A stretch of DNA of 64,000 nt, taken from positions 1 through 64,000 of the forward strand of contig JAENRP010000208.1 of NCBI GenBank assembly GCA_024741835.1, in the 5' to 3' direction. Each line of letters starts with the position of its first letter. The stretch's first letter is position 1. Origin of the DNA: Diplocarpon mali. Taxonomy: Eukaryota > Ascomycota > Leotiomycetes > Helotiales > Drepanopezizaceae. This document shows positions 8,990 to 22,571 of the stretch, in pieces. The position numbers and the translations under genes were made by a program. Under the pieces are notes generated by a model, which worked only from the letters and a program-made list of their open reading frames with translations, made no database searches and was not told the origin of the DNA.

Positions 8990-11600
8990 CTAAACGGTTA
9001 GTATAAAATGATAATAGCTATATTTAGGGCTATTACTAGTTACTTTCCCCTCCTTAGTTCCCTTAGTGCTCTTTACTTTATAGGCGCTAATATTACTAAT
9101 TTCCTTAAGCAATATGAGGAAACTTATTACGATTTTAGTATTATATAAGAGGATATGATTTCTCAACTTCTTTGCTACTATGATTATATAAGTAAAGATA
9201 TTATTAAATCCCTCTTTAAATAGAAAACGTATGGTTTATAGGAACTCTTTATTAAGGCTCTTAAGTTTGAATTCTGAGAATTTGATAGATAGCAGATTCG
9301 CAATACCTTGGCTTTCTTAAAGGAATTTATTCTGGTCACTTATACTCTTAAGGAACTTAAAAACTACTATCGGACTTTTACTTATATATCGAATACCTTA
9401 ATTAGCTAGAAAATACTTAGTAAAGTTGAAAGAGGCTGCCTTTTCTTACTTAGATTACCTACTAGCCTTTGAAATAAGATTATTAAGCATTTTAAGATCA
9501 ATAAGTAAGACCTTATAACCTTTGCCTTATTTGAAGAATTCTTAGCCTTTGCTTTAAAATCAGATCTTAGTAAAAGAACTATTAATACTATAGAGTAGGA
9601 AAAAGCCTCTACTCCCTCTTATACTAAAGACCTTAAGAGCCTGGTCTAAGAACATTCGAAAGCTTTGGAAGTTATAGAAGAGGTAAAGAAGAACTTAGTA
9701 ATTATACCTTTTACTTACGGGCCTGACTTAAGAGTGAGATCCAACTTTAGAATTAAGGAACTTAAGACCTAATTTATAGAACTCCGAATTTAAAGCTTAG
9801 AAACTAGGATTAATAATCTCTTATAGGAAAAACAGCATATTCCTTAGTTTGGTAATAGATAAAACTCAGCTACTATAAGCCAACTTAGTAGTTCCTATTT
9901 TTAGACTTTTACTTTTTATCATTCGGAACAACCAGCTAATATAAGAACGTAATAGCTAGCTGAAGAAGGAGGAATTGATCCTAACTAGCACTCTGCTAAT
10001 ATTAATACTATAGGGTACTAAGGAAATAGTAATAGAAGACGATTAACTTGCAACTTTTGCAATAATAAAGAACTTAATTGCGCTTTATATAAGTATTATA
10101 ATAATTGCCCTCTTTTCCTTCGTTTTATTAATACTAAGGTTATACATATTAATAAGTATAGGATGCTTTGTATTAAGGATCTTAGGCTAAAAGTTATCCT
10201 TATTAAAAAGCACTAGAATCGCTTATAGTTATAGACTATTTGAACGATAATATATAATATGAAATAGGATGAGAATTTGGTCGAATAATAGCGTATTATA
10301 GATATAAACGCTAAAATTCTAACTTATATATATATAAGTTTAATTAGCAATCTACTTAAGGGAGTTCTTAAGGACCTAGCTTCTGATTAAATAGCTATAG
10401 AAGTTAAAGGCATCTCTATCTTAGGATGGGTTAATAATAATATTTCAGCTGATATTAATATTACTTCTATATCTAGGAACCCTTGGAATTCTTAGTGTCC
10501 TTTTAGATCTTTTACTCTACTAATACTAATAAAACCAGCCAAAGTCCAGAAATCAGTGCGTGTAACTTAGGAATCTTAATATAAAGTCCAAATGTTAAAA
10601 GACACTTAATAGTCTGGAACTATAGTAGATAAGGATAAAGTCGATATAGTAGATAAATTGATTAGAGATATAATAGATAAAGATGACTTTAAGCTTAAAG
10701 ATTAAGAAGTTGAAGTTATTATATAAACCCTTAACCTTAAGCGAAAGAGATAAATATTAAAATAGGAGAAATTCGTTAATAAATATACTAGTTCAATCGC
10801 AATAGAGAAAGCTATAGAGAATGTTATAGTTTAGCAAATTAACCTTACGTTTAAAGACCTATTTAGTTTAATTAAACGCTTTGATAAAGTGCTAAGAAAG
10901 CATATCCCAGTTGCTTTTAAAGATTTAAATAATAATAAGGAAATGGAAATTGTAATATAAAAGAACTCTAAGAAGCACTTAGCCTTAATCAAATGTCTCT
11001 AGATTGCAAAAGATAAAGGAATTTAAAGGTACTACGATATTATAGTAATAGCTTTAATATCTTAGAATATTAATTGAAATTGTTTAGCAGTTATAATAAA
11101 AAGCCCTATTATTATTTGTTTTATAAAAGAATTAGTTAAAGCAAAGGCTTTAATCAATTATAGTTTAGAAGTTAATGTAATAATTAGAAAAGTGGCAGAA
11201 ATGGCTTAATTAATAATTGTTAGCAATCGACTCCTTATTTATTCGACTGTCTTTAGATTGAAATACAATTTTAATAAATAGGTAAAAAACGTAAAGGTTA
11301 GAGTTAAAGGAATTATTAATTATATTGACTTTCTAATAATAGAGAATTCTTTAAATAATATTCTTTTAAGAATGCCCTTTATTTTAAAATCTTAACTAAT
11401 ATTTAATTATCCTAAAGATAGGCTTATAAAAGCTAGCCTTTAAAATATAGATTAATCCTTAAAAGAATAAATGGTTATTATAAGAGATATAGCCGAATTC
11501 TAAAATAAGGTTTTAGGAAACAATTAGCTAGCATAAGGGCTAGGCTTAATGCTAATAAAGGAAGGCACTTAGTAAGGAGTTATAGCAAAAGAAAGGTGAG
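8990..11600 (+). pseudogene. Giant-II gag and protease
   Basis: The first part resembles the Gag capsid region of fungal gypsy elements, with a Y-x-G-x-N-V-T-x-F-L-like block at about 9080-9115 (seen as F-I-G-A-N-I-T-N-F-L). A cysteine-rich C-N-F-C segment at 10049-10110 is in the nucleocapsid position. The retropepsin-like region is at about 11020-11420: the L-A-V-I block, then N-Y-I-D-F-L-I-I-E-N and I-L-L-R-M-P-F-I-L, the conserved strand and I-L-G-M-P-F-I of the family. The active-site D-S-G is destroyed. Gag, nucleocapsid and protease share one phase (codons starting at 9713, 10046 and 11303), while RT lies in the next phase, so either one indel or a frame change separates them. Palindromes at 9713 and 11629 fall in or next to this ORF. 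Confidence 0.75.
9713..9735. repeat. PGLRV palindrome in Giant-II gag
   Basis: 23 bp with an ACT start and AGT end, in the gag frame, read as T-Y-G-P-D-L-R-V. Confidence 0.8.
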
Positions 11601-11628
11601 TTTGCCGATTTTGAATAATAGCAATTTA

Positions 11629-11651
11629 ACTCGCGGTCCTAGACCAAGAGT
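11629..11651. repeat. PGLRV palindrome in Giant-II pol
   Basis: 23 bp, close to consensus, in the RT frame, read as T-R-G-P-R-P-R-V. Confidence 0.85.
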
Positions 11652-11790
11652 CAAATCTGGAATTTTAAAAATTAGTGTAATTAGCGTTTTATTAGCTTAA
11701 TAATTAAGAAAAAAGAAAAATAAGGTAGAAAAGAGAGTTTGTTTTACAAATTTCGACAATTTACTAATCATTTTGAAAAACTTAAAAACC

Positions 11791-11813
11791 ATTTATAGGC
11801 CAGACCTGCGAGT
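11791..11813. repeat. PGLRV palindrome in Giant-II pol
   Basis: The left arm is degraded and the right arm (CCTGCGAGT) intact. It lies 162 bp (54 codons) after the previous copy. Confidence 0.8.
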
Positions 11814-13757
11814 GAAAAATAATAAAATTACTAATGATATTTCTATTTACGCACTTTAAATTAACAACTTAGAAAATCTTTTATTTGTTTTTAAAAAGGA
11901 AAATTCAGACTGTTTTATAGGATTTGATAAAAAAGGAAAGAAGTAGAGAAGTATAATATTAGCTAATATTCGAACTATATATAAAAGTAAGGCCGATAAA
12001 GTACAATTAGTAGATTAGGGAATCTCTAACAGCTTAAAGCTTAGAGGATTGGACAATTGGTTTAAATAAGACGAGAAGCTTTAACCTTTAAAGCTAAGTG
12101 GCAAATTCGATAAGTTTATTATAGGTAGATTTTCTAATAAACCTATCGGATATCGGCTAATAAAAGAATATTTTAATATATTGAAAATTAGAAATAATTT
12201 AATAGAATAAGAATGCGAACTACTTTATAAAACCTTAATAAATCGAAAGGACGCCTTAGCTTTTGATTAGATAGAACTTAGCTAGATTTGAAAAGAGGTT
12301 ATACCTTATATTAAGATTAAGATAATACCCTACGAAGCCTAGTAAGAGAAAACATTCGGGGTCCTTAAAGCTCTTTAAGAAAAGGTAATCGAAATATTAA
12401 AGAATAAGCTAAAGTAAGGAGTTCTCGAGTTTTATAATAGCCCTTATAGGAATAAATGGTTCTTAGTTATTAAGAAAGAGAAAGGAACTTACAGACTAAT
12501 AATAATAGTAGTAGAGATAAACTGAGTAATTGTTAAGGACGCTAACGTTCCTTTAAATATGGATAAGTTCTTAAATGAATTCGCAGGATTAACTTATAGC
12601 TCTCTTATTGACTTTTTCTTTAGATATGACTAATTTATTCTTAATATTAAATCGAGAGATATAATAGCAATTCAAACCCTTCTTAAGCTACTTTAAATAA
12701 TAAGATTACCTTAAGGGGCTATAAATTCGATTGCTTAATTTATCTAAATAATCTATAAGATACTAGTAGATTATATACCTAATATTGCGCTCCCTTATAT
12801 AGACGATATAAGAGTAAAAGGATTAAGATCATTCTATAATTATAAAGAAGTTCTTCTTAATATATAATGATTTATAATAAAATATATTTAGAACTTAGAT
12901 TAAGTGCTTATATGATTTAAAAGGGTAAAAGCAATAGTTGGTCCGAAGTTATAATACTATCTTCTATTAATAGAAATTATTAGTTTTATTACTGATTCTA
13001 ATAGCCGAAGTCCTTAGAGGGCTAAAGTACTTAAAATCGACAAATAGAAGAGGTATAATAATATAGCAGAAGCTCGCGCGTTTATTAGCGTTATAGTATA
13101 CTATTGCATTTGGATTAAGGATTTCACTAAAAAGGCAGCGCTTATTTATGCCTTATTTTAGAAAGGGGCTGAGTTTTAATAGGAGGAACCCTAAATAGAG
13201 GCTATAAAACAACTGAAGTAAGCGTTGCTTAAAGCGCTATATCTAATCAAAATAGACTATAGAGCTGACGCTAGGCCAATTATACTAATAGTTAACGTAA
13301 GCTTAATCGGATAGGGTACTGTCCTTTAATAAGCTAATAGTTAATAGAAAAGATATCTAGCTCGCTTTAAAAGTAGTCTTTAGAATCTAGTAGAAACAAA
13401 GTATAATACTATTAAATAGGAATGCAAAAGAGCCTTAAAAGTAATAAAAAAGATGAGAAGCGACCTTTATAATACTTACTTTATCTTTAAAACTAATACT
13501 AAAGTGCTAGTAGAACAATTGAATAAAGCTGCAAGCGACTTACTTAAAGCCTTACTAATAAAATAGATTACTTAAATAAGACTAATGGACTTTAAAGTCA
13601 AATATATTTTAAGAATGAAAAATACTACTATAAACGGCCTTTTAAGAAGAACTTACCCTTACCCCTTTGATTTGATTAAAGAAGATGAAATAGATATTAA
13701 TAAGTAAGTAGAGAACGAAGTTGGTTATCTATTGATATATCGCCTTAAAGGGACTTG

Positions 13758-13780
13758 ACTCTTAAGCCTAGCCTATGAGT
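13758..13780. repeat. PGLRV palindrome in Giant-II pol, out of the usual frame
   Basis: The pol frame reads this copy in another phase (L-L-S-L-A-Y-E-S), the one clear exception to the usual peptide. It lies between RNase H and integrase. Confidence 0.75.
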
Positions 13781-15310
13781 CAAATAAGAGAATTTTATCA
13801 CTTAACTACTTAAATGACTTTAAAGAAATCGCGAAATTTTTAATTACACTTAAACGACTAAAGACAATTGCTTTTAAGGATTTTTAGAAATTTAAAGTTA
13901 AAGCTCTAATTTATCTAATATAAGGAAGATAATTATTTAAAAGGAGTAATAACTTATTACCTATATAACTTTACTTAGATAATAAAAAACTAAGGGCTAA
14001 AGCTATTTAGGATATTTATAAGGAAACTGGCTACTAAGGAGCTAAGTCCACCTACTATTAACTCTTAAGGAAATTCTTTTAAAAGGGTTCTTTTAAGGAC
14101 TATAAAGCCTTTATAAAAAGTTGCATCCCCTATTAGAAACGAAAACCTAATTATAAAGAGAATCCTTTATTCTTAACCTAGCTATTAGGCCTTTTTTATA
14201 AAGTCAGTTTTAATATTATATAAGTATTAATAATTGAAAATAGGATTATATATTTTATTTTAGCAAAGGAAGACTTATTAGAATGGCTTAAAGGACGACT
14301 ATTAAGATCTGCTAACTTTGAATCTATTGCAAAGTTCCTTTAAGAAGATATAGTCTATTGCTATAGACTTTTTAGCAGACTAACTATTAATAAAGGCCTT
14401 GAAAATAAAGGAGTAGTTAAAGCTTTTTTGCGAAAATATAGTATTAAATAGGTTTAAATCTTAGCGTATAACTTAAAAGCTAATAGAGTGGTAGAGTAAG
14501 GATATTGTAATATTTTTAATAGGCTATTTAAAGTTACTTATAAAGGATTTAAGAATTAGATAAAACACTTTTATAAAATACTCTTTACTTATCAAATGAC
14601 AATTTATAAACTAACTAGAGTTATACTATTTTTCCTTATTTATAGTAAAAAGGCATAGCTCCCTTTTAAATCCTAATAGCCTATTTAAAGATTATTTAAC
14701 TATAGTCAAATTCAAAACTGTTCCGATTTACTTATAATAAAATGCTAATAACTTAAGCTTTAAGATATGAATATAAAGGAAATCATTTTATAAAAGAAAT
14801 AATATTAGGAAAAAGCTAAGGAAGTATAGGCTGCTTTTAAAGTACTTAAAATGTACCCTATTTGAAAAGATGATCTTATCTTAGTCTATAATATTATAAG
14901 AAGTATTAATATATTAGTAGATACTAAACTTAACTATTAATAGCTTAGTCTATTTAAGGTTAAGTCTAAGCAAAAAGAAAAGGGATACTATTCTCTTTAA
15001 GAACTTAATAGAATTAATATTAAAGGAACCTTTGCAGCTAATCGACTAAAGCGCTTTTATTAATACGATTAGACCTTATTCCCTTTAAAAGACAAATTAG
15101 AAATTGATACAACCTCCGAATCTTCTATAGGAACTGATAGTAATATAAGCAATTTTAAACCCTTAGATAAAGACTAAGATTTTTCTAACTTAACTTATAA
15201 GCTAATCCTATAAGTGAAGAATATTAAAATACCTAATTAATTGCAACCTTAAGTTATTATTTTTAAAATATCCGAAGAATGTAAATAGGAATACTAAACG
15301 ATTTCTTAGC

Positions 15311-15609
15311 CTATTAATTATCCTACCTTCCTTTAATCCTTATTTTTATATTTTTAGTAAGGTTGCCTCTTTTATTATTTAAGATATAGATCTTTTAAGA
15401 TCACTTTAAATTCTTACTTACTTTGACTTATTTTACATTCTTGATATTAGCCTTTAATTATAGTATTTCTATTACTTTCCTTAAATAATAAATAAAAAGT
15501 CCAATTTCCTTAATATATATATAGTAAACCTATTATAGCTTATATGCCCTTTTAATTCTTATACCTTATTAAACTTTCTTATTTATACTCCCTATCTTTT
15601 ATAAGTAAT
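15311..15609. other. Giant-II gap between pol and ORF A
   Basis: T- and TA-rich with no recognisable domain. Pyrimidine-rich runs precede the ORF A start, as in many fungal promoters, so a separate promoter is possible but not shown. Confidence 0.4.
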
Positions 15610-16455
15610 ATGCCTTTAAAGAACTTATAAATAGTTTTATCTATTATAATAAGGGATAAATAAGCACTAGTTATAAACTTCTCTTAGGATAGTAGAGCTA
15701 TTGCATTATTAGAGAACTTTAAATCGACCTATACTACCTTAGGAGATATAGAGTAATAAAAACTCCTTTTAGCTTATGCGAATGCTATTAATAACCTTTT
15801 AACCTGAGTGGCCTTCGGAATTCTCCAATTTGACGACTTCTTAATTGAAGAATTAAGACTAAAGGGAATCTTTAAAAAGGAATTCTTAGTTAACGCAGAT
15901 TAATATATAACCTTAGCTAATACTTTTAAAATGGATTAAGATAAAAGAGAAGAATCTATTTAATAATTGGATAATTTAACTATTAATAAAAGAGGACTTT
16001 TATTTCGTTTGCGCTTTTTAATAAATATTAATTTTAATAATAGAAGGCGAGTATTATTAAAAATTCTTAAGGAAAATACTTTTATAACTAGAGCTATATA
16101 GATTTTCAATTTCTTTATTATTTAAAAAGGAGTAGTAAAATTCTAAGGCAATCGAATTCGCAGTCGCAGATTTATAGGCTTATTTAATATAGTACTTATA
16201 GTAGCTGATAGGGCTATAAAAAGATCAAATTAGGCTATAGATATTATACTACTTAATAGTACTATTATTAATATGCTAAGGCTTTGCACTTTTACTTATA
16301 GTTTGCTTATTTTAAAAGAGAATTGGACTCTTATACTAAGGTTTAGATAAGATTTCTTTAATAATAAAGAAGGGAATTGGTTATTTATAATTAAGCCTGC
16401 TTTAAAATTCGCTTTTTAACTTAAAGATATAATAAGTGCTAAATTATATAATTTG

Positions 16456-16478
16456 ACTTATGGTCTTAGATTAAGAGT
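16456..16478. repeat. PGLRV palindrome 1 in ORF A
   Basis: Codon 283 of ORF A, in frame. It corresponds in position to the copy at 20334 in ORF B. Confidence 0.75.
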
Positions 16479-17841
16479 TAGAAATGAGAATTTTAGAACT
16501 GGACCTAACTTGCCTCTTGCTAAAATAATTCTAGAAACCGCTATCGAATAAACTGCTTAAACGCTTAATGCAGCCTCTTTAGAATTTTCGGAATCTTTAA
16601 AGGACTCTCCTTTAGCTAAACGACCTATTTTAGCTTAACCTTTAAAAAGGATAGATCGTTTGATAGCTACTTTAGCTAATTTGCAATTTGAAACTAAAGG
16701 ATTATATACTCGCTTAAACTCCTTCTTTAATAACTTAAAGGAGCTAGTTCTTAACTTCTTTATATCTATATATAACTATTTTAAAAACAATAATATAAGG
16801 GAAGACCCTATTTCTACTACTTTAAAGATAATTAAAAGAGCTATTAAATAGATTTAATAGCTTATCTTAAATGAGTTCGCCCTTACGGATATTATTTAAT
16901 TCTTTAATAATTATAAAAGTTAAGAACCTAGTCTTTTAGATATTAAGCAAGACTATTTTATCTTATAAGAAAGAGAATGCAAAGAGGAATCTATTGATTA
17001 AGATATTTGTAATTATAGTAATATGCCTTAATCAGTCATTCTTAACCTTAAGCTTAGAGAACGATATAATATTTAAGTGTCTTTTACAATAAAGACTCGC
17101 TTTTAATAGTATCTTCTTAATATAGAAATCGAAGGGAGAAGACTTTGCGACCTTTATATTTGCTCTCTTTTGGTTTACTATAGTTTTAATTATAAAGGAT
17201 TTGATATTAATAAAACTATTAAATACCTTAAACTTCTTTATATAATAAAAGATATTGATCTTTTTCTAATTTACTTTAATAATTAGTTCTTTATCTCTTT
17301 AAGGATATGCAAATCTAACCTATTAATAATAGAGGCATCTTTAGGTGTTATAAAATTTAAGGCTGATCCTAAAGCCTTAAAGGCATTAGAGCTAATTAAA
17401 TGGAATAATTCTTTCTTTTTAATATTATTAAGTAATAAATAGTAAGAGGAAATAAAGGAAGAAGGGTCAATTGTAATACCTAAACCCTTTAGATGCTGCT
17501 TTCTAACCGATAATTTTACTACTAATAATAGTGCTTTTATAAGTATATTCCTCTCTATTATAAGATAAGAAGTAGAGATATACCTTTATCACTTCTGCCT
17601 TATGAATAACGCGACCTTTATACCTTTTTATTTTCTTTATAATATAATATTTAATCTTATTTAATAAGTCCTTTAAATGTATTATAAACTCTACCTCTTA
17701 GCTATAATAGCGAAAAGTAGAGGAGCTTATTAGCTTACGGCCTACCTTAAACCTCCTTAATTGATTGGCCTTAGTCTTTACAATTAAGTTGTTTTAATAA
17801 AGAGGGATATAAGTACTGCTAATAAAGAAATTCCGATTTTC

Positions 17842-17864
17842 ACTTAGGGTCTCGGCTCGCGAGT
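17842..17864. repeat. PGLRV palindrome 2 in ORF A
   Basis: 462 codons after palindrome 1, in frame. It corresponds in position to 21750 in ORF B: both are followed by a D-Y-x-x-x-x-x-I-x-Q block. Confidence 0.8.
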
Positions 17865-18726
17865 TAATTTTATTAAAAAGCAAGTCTTAGATTATTAGAT
17901 CCTATCGATTAGATAAGGGCCATCTTTTAAAAGCTTTAATAGGTAGGTTGGCTTTTAATCAAATGTGAAACTCACTCTATTTATAAAAAAGATAAGTCGA
18001 TGGACTTCTTAAGTACTTGGTTTAAAATCTTAGCTAGCTTGTATAATTGTAAAAATGAAGTAAAAAGAGATCTTACGACCTATTACTAATAATAGTAACC
18101 CTATTATAGTAATGACGAAACAAGGGCACCTTTTTAAAATGCGCTTAGATAAACTTTATAGAATTAGTAGCTTTATAGCCTTTTGTAATAACTATACGGC
18201 TATTTGCAATAAGAATACCTTGGAAAATGAGACTCGAATCTTTGATCTTGTCTTTTTAATCTTTGCTTTAGAGTAACCTCTAGTGCCTTAATAGATTAAT
18301 ATAAGTAGAACTACTGCACCTTTTAAGGCAGCTTTTTATCTTAAGAACTATAGTAGCCTCTTTAAAGCTATTATTAGTCGACGCTTTTAAATAGATCCTT
18401 TTATTATAACTGAATTATAGGAGTTATTCCTTCTTAATAAGGATAAATTGAAAATCCACTTTATAGAATATAATCAAAAACTCTTTAATACCTTTATTAA
18501 GGCTTAGACGAATATTATAAATACTAAGTCGCTTCTTTATAGACTTAAGTCTTAAGGATAATGCGATAAAGTAAATGCTATCTAAGAGCCTAATGTACTA
18601 ATTAATAAAGGCATTATTATAAGAAAATTCGGAAAAGAGATAAACTAAGACGCTAGTATAGTATTAGACCTTAATTTAGGAACTAATCTCCTGTTTTTAC
18701 CCTTAAGCTTAGAAACGCCAAGACTA

Positions 18727-18749
18727 ACTCGCGAGCCTGGCCTGCAAGT
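18727..18749. repeat. PGLRV palindrome 3 in ORF A
   Basis: Well preserved, read L-T-R-E-P-G-L-Q-V near the C-terminus, matching the place of 22572 in ORF B. Confidence 0.85.
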
Positions 18750-18936
18750 GAGGTTGGACTCAGCTGGCTTAAGCCTATAAAATGGTTCGGATGAACCTTA
18801 GTCACTTAAATTAGAGAAAACGCTAAGAGGTAAGAATTAATATAAGAGAAGAAGACTCTAAAGTAATAATAGAACTGATAATTGAGTTAAGTAATCTAGA
18901 GAATCTAGCCTATTACCTTTAGAGAAGACTATTTGA

Positions 18937-19448
18937 AGAACTTACGAATTCGAGTTGAATCTTTTTAAGATTATCTACTTCTTATATACTAGTACCTCTT
19001 TATTCTCTATTTATTATTTTATTTTATATATATTTTTTATACTACTTTATTCTTTATATAATCTATCCTTTGATTATTTCCTTTATATGCAATTTTCTAA
19101 TGCTCACCTTTGAAATATCATCCTTACCTTTGAAGAATTATCATTTACTAATTATAGGTCCTTATATACGTCATACCTTACTTTTGTTTCTACTTCCAGC
19201 CTCTTTATGCCTACTTTTCCTTTGTGCACTAGTGCGACTTTAAACTCTATAAATAAGCCTCTCCTTATACTACGATTTTACTTTTTTTTACTTCTCTTTT
19301 CAACCCTACCAGACTTATAATATTAGTACTACTACTATTGTCTTTCTATTATTAATCTTTTTAAGTATAAGCCTATTATATTATTAATCTTTCTTAAATA
19401 ATTATCTCTTCGTTTAAAGCTACCTTCCTTATTAAATAATTTATTATA
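18937..19448. other. Giant-II gap between ORF A and ORF B
   Basis: Strongly pyrimidine-rich on the plus strand (many TTT, CTT and TCT runs) with no coding match. It resembles the CT-rich promoter or leader sequence upstream of fungal genes. The 71-codon minus-strand ORF at 19394-19609 overlaps ORF B and looks accidental. Confidence 0.45.
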
Positions 19449-20333
19449 GTACTACTAACTATAAGTAAAAAGGCTATACTTAAGAAGAATATATCGGTTA
19501 TTGCCTTAGGTAGTAAGTCCTTAAGTATAACTAATAATAAACTAATGTTAGAGGGAGGGTTCTTATAGGATAGTAAGTTACTAAGATTATTAGAAGATAT
19601 AGTAAGCACCTATAGAATATTAGGTAAGACTGAATAGTAGGTATTCTTGAATTTATTTATTAAGGTGCTTAATTATAGAATTTCTACTATTAAGGAAGGA
19701 TTCTTAGGTTTTAATGATTTCTTAGATAAGGAACTCTAAGGTAAAGGTATTAATTATGAAAAGTTTTTATAAGAGTATTAGAGGTATGCTAATTCGGTTG
19801 ACTTGTTTTAAAAGAACTAAGATAAGAAAAATAAGTGTATAAAAAGACTGATATAATTTATAAGCGGAATATATAGAATGCTCTTTTAAAGCCACTTTAT
19901 AAATAATATTACTATAAATAATGCTCTGCGGAGACTTAGTAAGATTTTTAAAATATACTAACTAGTGGCTAAAGCTATATAAGTATTAAATTATTTTACT
20001 ATCTAAGAAGGTATAAAGAAGTTGCAGGGAAATAGTGCGCAAAGTAGAAAATTTATTAAATTCTTAAGCACTATTATACACTCTACTATTCAAACTATAA
20101 AGGATAGCCCTACTTAGTATAATAATCTTACACTCCTTAACTAAACTGTTTTAAATACGCTTGGCTTATAATAGTTATAATGCGGTCTATTCGTTATAAA
20201 AGAAAAGATAATATATTTGGCTAAATATACTATAAACTACTTCGATAATGAAATAGAGAGATGGGAATTTATTATACTTACTACTCTAAAGCTACTACTA
20301 CCTGCGGTAGGATTAATAGACAAGTGCGATTTG

Positions 20334-20356
20334 ACTCGCGGGCCTAGCCTATAGGT
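20334..20356. repeat. PGLRV palindrome 1 in ORF B
   Basis: In frame, read T-R-G-P-S-L-Q-V with one stop for Gln. Confidence 0.85.
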
Positions 20357-20519
20357 GGAATCAGCATATAATAAAGAAGTCTATAAGTATAAAGTGCCTA
20401 TAATATCAGAAATATAAACTGCTAACTATTATAACCTTAAAGCATTAGACTTAGATGTATTTGAATCACTATCCTTAGAAATGCTTAAAACACCTTATAT
20501 ACTAGTAGTAAAGAAACTG

Positions 20520-20542
20520 ACTCGCGGGCCTAGCCTATAGGT
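20520..20542. repeat. PGLRV palindrome, extra copy in ORF B
   Basis: Identical to the copy at 20334 and 62 codons after it. ORF A has no counterpart, so this insertion or copying event followed the ORF duplication, or ORF A lost it. Confidence 0.85.
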
Positions 20543-21749
20543 TAGAATATATAATAATATAGACTTAGAAGATAAGCTGACAGATGAAGTAGATAGCCTT
20601 ATTACTAACGTATTAGAAATTTTTAATAATATTAAAAAGGATATATCTAATATTATATAGACCTTTCCTAAAGATTTGCAAAAGTTTGTTTTAAAATTCT
20701 ATAAGTCTATAATAAAGCGTTTAAAGAAGGAAAACCGGGGAGATGTTTTATTAGTATAAGAGGCAATAGCAAGAGCTATTAAATAGATTATGAAACTGTA
20801 ATAAGACGAATTCACCTTAGATAATATTATATAATTCTTTATCGACTATAAGAAATTAAAGGGCGACTACTATATGCTTAAAGAGAAGCTTGAAGATACT
20901 ATAATAATAATTTCTATAAAATGTTATTAAGTCCCCTTTAATATTAAGATAATACTGCAGTATAGTAATAGATTTAGAGTTATAGTAATATTAGAAATAA
21001 AGACTTACTTAAGTAAATTTGTAATAGGGATATTTAGAGACTTCTATTTTAAGAAATTTTATACCCTTTATAAATGATAATATACACTATACTACGGACT
21101 AGCATTAATAGGCATTACTAATAAAAAGGTATTATCTAATATCTATAAATTTTGCATTACTCTTGATTTAAAACTATTCTTATTATACTTTAGAAACTAT
21201 ACAATTATGGCTACTAGTAATAGAATGGCTAATTAGGTTAAGAAAGATATATCGTTAGGTTTCTCTAAGTTCTAAGTAGTACCTAAGGCCTTTAAATTAT
21301 TCTATAATATCGCTTGGACCCCTGCTTAGTATAAGACTATACTAACTAATAATACTTTAATATCGCTCTATAGTAAAAGCTTCTTAAATATGCCTAAGCT
21401 ACTTAGCTATGCCTTTCTAAGCGCTATACGCATATATAGCCTTAGCTATTATAGAAAGAATTCATTTTTGATATTAGTATAAGAGGAATTAGAAATATAC
21501 TAGTATCATTTTTGGAATTCTAATAAAAAACTTTCGCCTCCCTTTGCATTTCTCTATAATATAATATATAGTTTGATATAATAGACTCTAAGAATGCATT
21601 ATAAGCTGTATCTTAGTATGCTATTAACTTATTATAAGTCTTTATATAAGTTGGTAATATATCCTAAGCTTATATAGTTTATAGGCATTGACTACTATTT
21701 AAGAATTGTTACTATTAAGATTGACGCTAACTTGCGATTTGTTAAATCG

Positions 21750-21772
21750 ACTCCTAGGCCTGGCTCGCAGGT
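21750..21772. repeat. PGLRV palindrome in ORF B
   Basis: Read S-T-P-R-P-G-S-Q-V, in frame. Confidence 0.85.
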
Positions 21773-22571
21773 CAACTCCCTTAATAATAGAACTATTGAC
21801 TATTATATGATTCCTACTATAAAACAATCGACTAGAGAATTTGCTATATAGGAAAAGTATTATAAGTTATCTATACTTATACCCTATTGTCTTAAGAACT
21901 CTTAATAGATCTTATTAAATCTAGCGCAGAGCGCTATATAATAAAAAGAGCTAAATACTAAGGAGAAAATTGTCTTAGAGGAATACGTTTTAAATAATAC
22001 TACTCTATTCTTAATATTCATAAGATAAGGTATATTTATTGATCTCGATTTAGAATAGGAATTTAAAAAGGGCGGCTTTTTAACTATTAGCAATAACTAT
22101 ACGGAAGTTATTAGTAATAATTCACTTAAGAATAGCACTAACCTAGAAGATTTTCTTATTAACTTACTTAATATAAAGAGACTAAGTATAGCAAGATAAG
22201 GTGCGGCTAGAGAATCTTTTATAAAATTCTATATAACCCTTAGGATAATGAAAGGCGGTCTATTATTAGAGGCCCTTATAAGTAGAAAATTATAGAATGA
22301 CCTATTAGTGGTAATGGCTATAAAGGAGTTGTTCTTAAAGGATATAGTATAATTGATAATATATTTGAAGAAATACAAATAAGAACTTTTTAACAATTTT
22401 ACTAATACTTAGAAGCTAGTATAATAATTAGAACTATAGTTATATAGTAATAAATCTTAGGCTAAGACGAAAGGCATTAATAATAATATTAAGGCTGATA
22501 ATATAATTAATAAGATAATTCTTCTTAAGAAGTATAGTATTAAAAAGCTTTATATAAAAACCCTTAATACG

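Larger units (their letters stand above)
11610..15310 (+). pseudogene. Giant-II pol: reverse transcriptase, RNase H, integrase
   Basis: RT spans about 12330-12960, with L-E-F-Y-N-S-P-Y-R-N-K-W-F-L-V (about 12424-12470) and the catalytic Y-I-D-D-I intact at 12796-12810 followed by R-V-K-G. Gypsy RNase H is at about 13200-13660 (K-Y-N-T-I-K-Q-E-C-K block). Integrase is at about 13975-14700: an HHCC-like N-terminus near 14010-14150, F-G-R-L-x-I-N-K-G-L-E-N-K-G-V-V near 14365-14410 corresponding to the D-x-G-P-E-N-K segment, and a C-terminal K-G-T-F-A-A-N-R-L-K-R-F block at 15022-15057. One frame runs from 11629 through 15057 without indels. Close relatives are gypsy elements common in ascomycete and basidiomycete genomes. 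Confidence 0.85.
15610..18936 (+). pseudogene. Giant-II ORF A, large protein of unknown function (about 1,110 codons)
   Basis: The frame opens with ATG at 15610 and can be followed for over 3.3 kb in one phase. The ATG and palindromes at 16456, 17842 and 18727 are all multiples of three apart. Most stops stand where Gln is likely. An internal stretch at 16660-16851 is still fully open. The N-terminus has L-L-E-N-F-K-S-T-Y-T-T-L-G and F-D-D-F-L-I-E-E-L. The middle has I-K-R-A-I-K-Q-I followed by F-A-L-T-D-I-I-Q-F-F. These blocks recur in ORF B, so the two are paralogues. I recognise no enzyme motif, zinc knuckle or membrane segment. Position after pol is where some retroelements carry accessory genes. 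The end near 18934-18936 is my best estimate from the palindrome-containing C-terminus. Confidence 0.65.

Noticed and set aside
19394..19609. Minus-strand ORFs at 19394-19609 and 21902-22093
   Set aside because: Antisense to the ORF B frame. RIP creates stops unevenly on the two strands.
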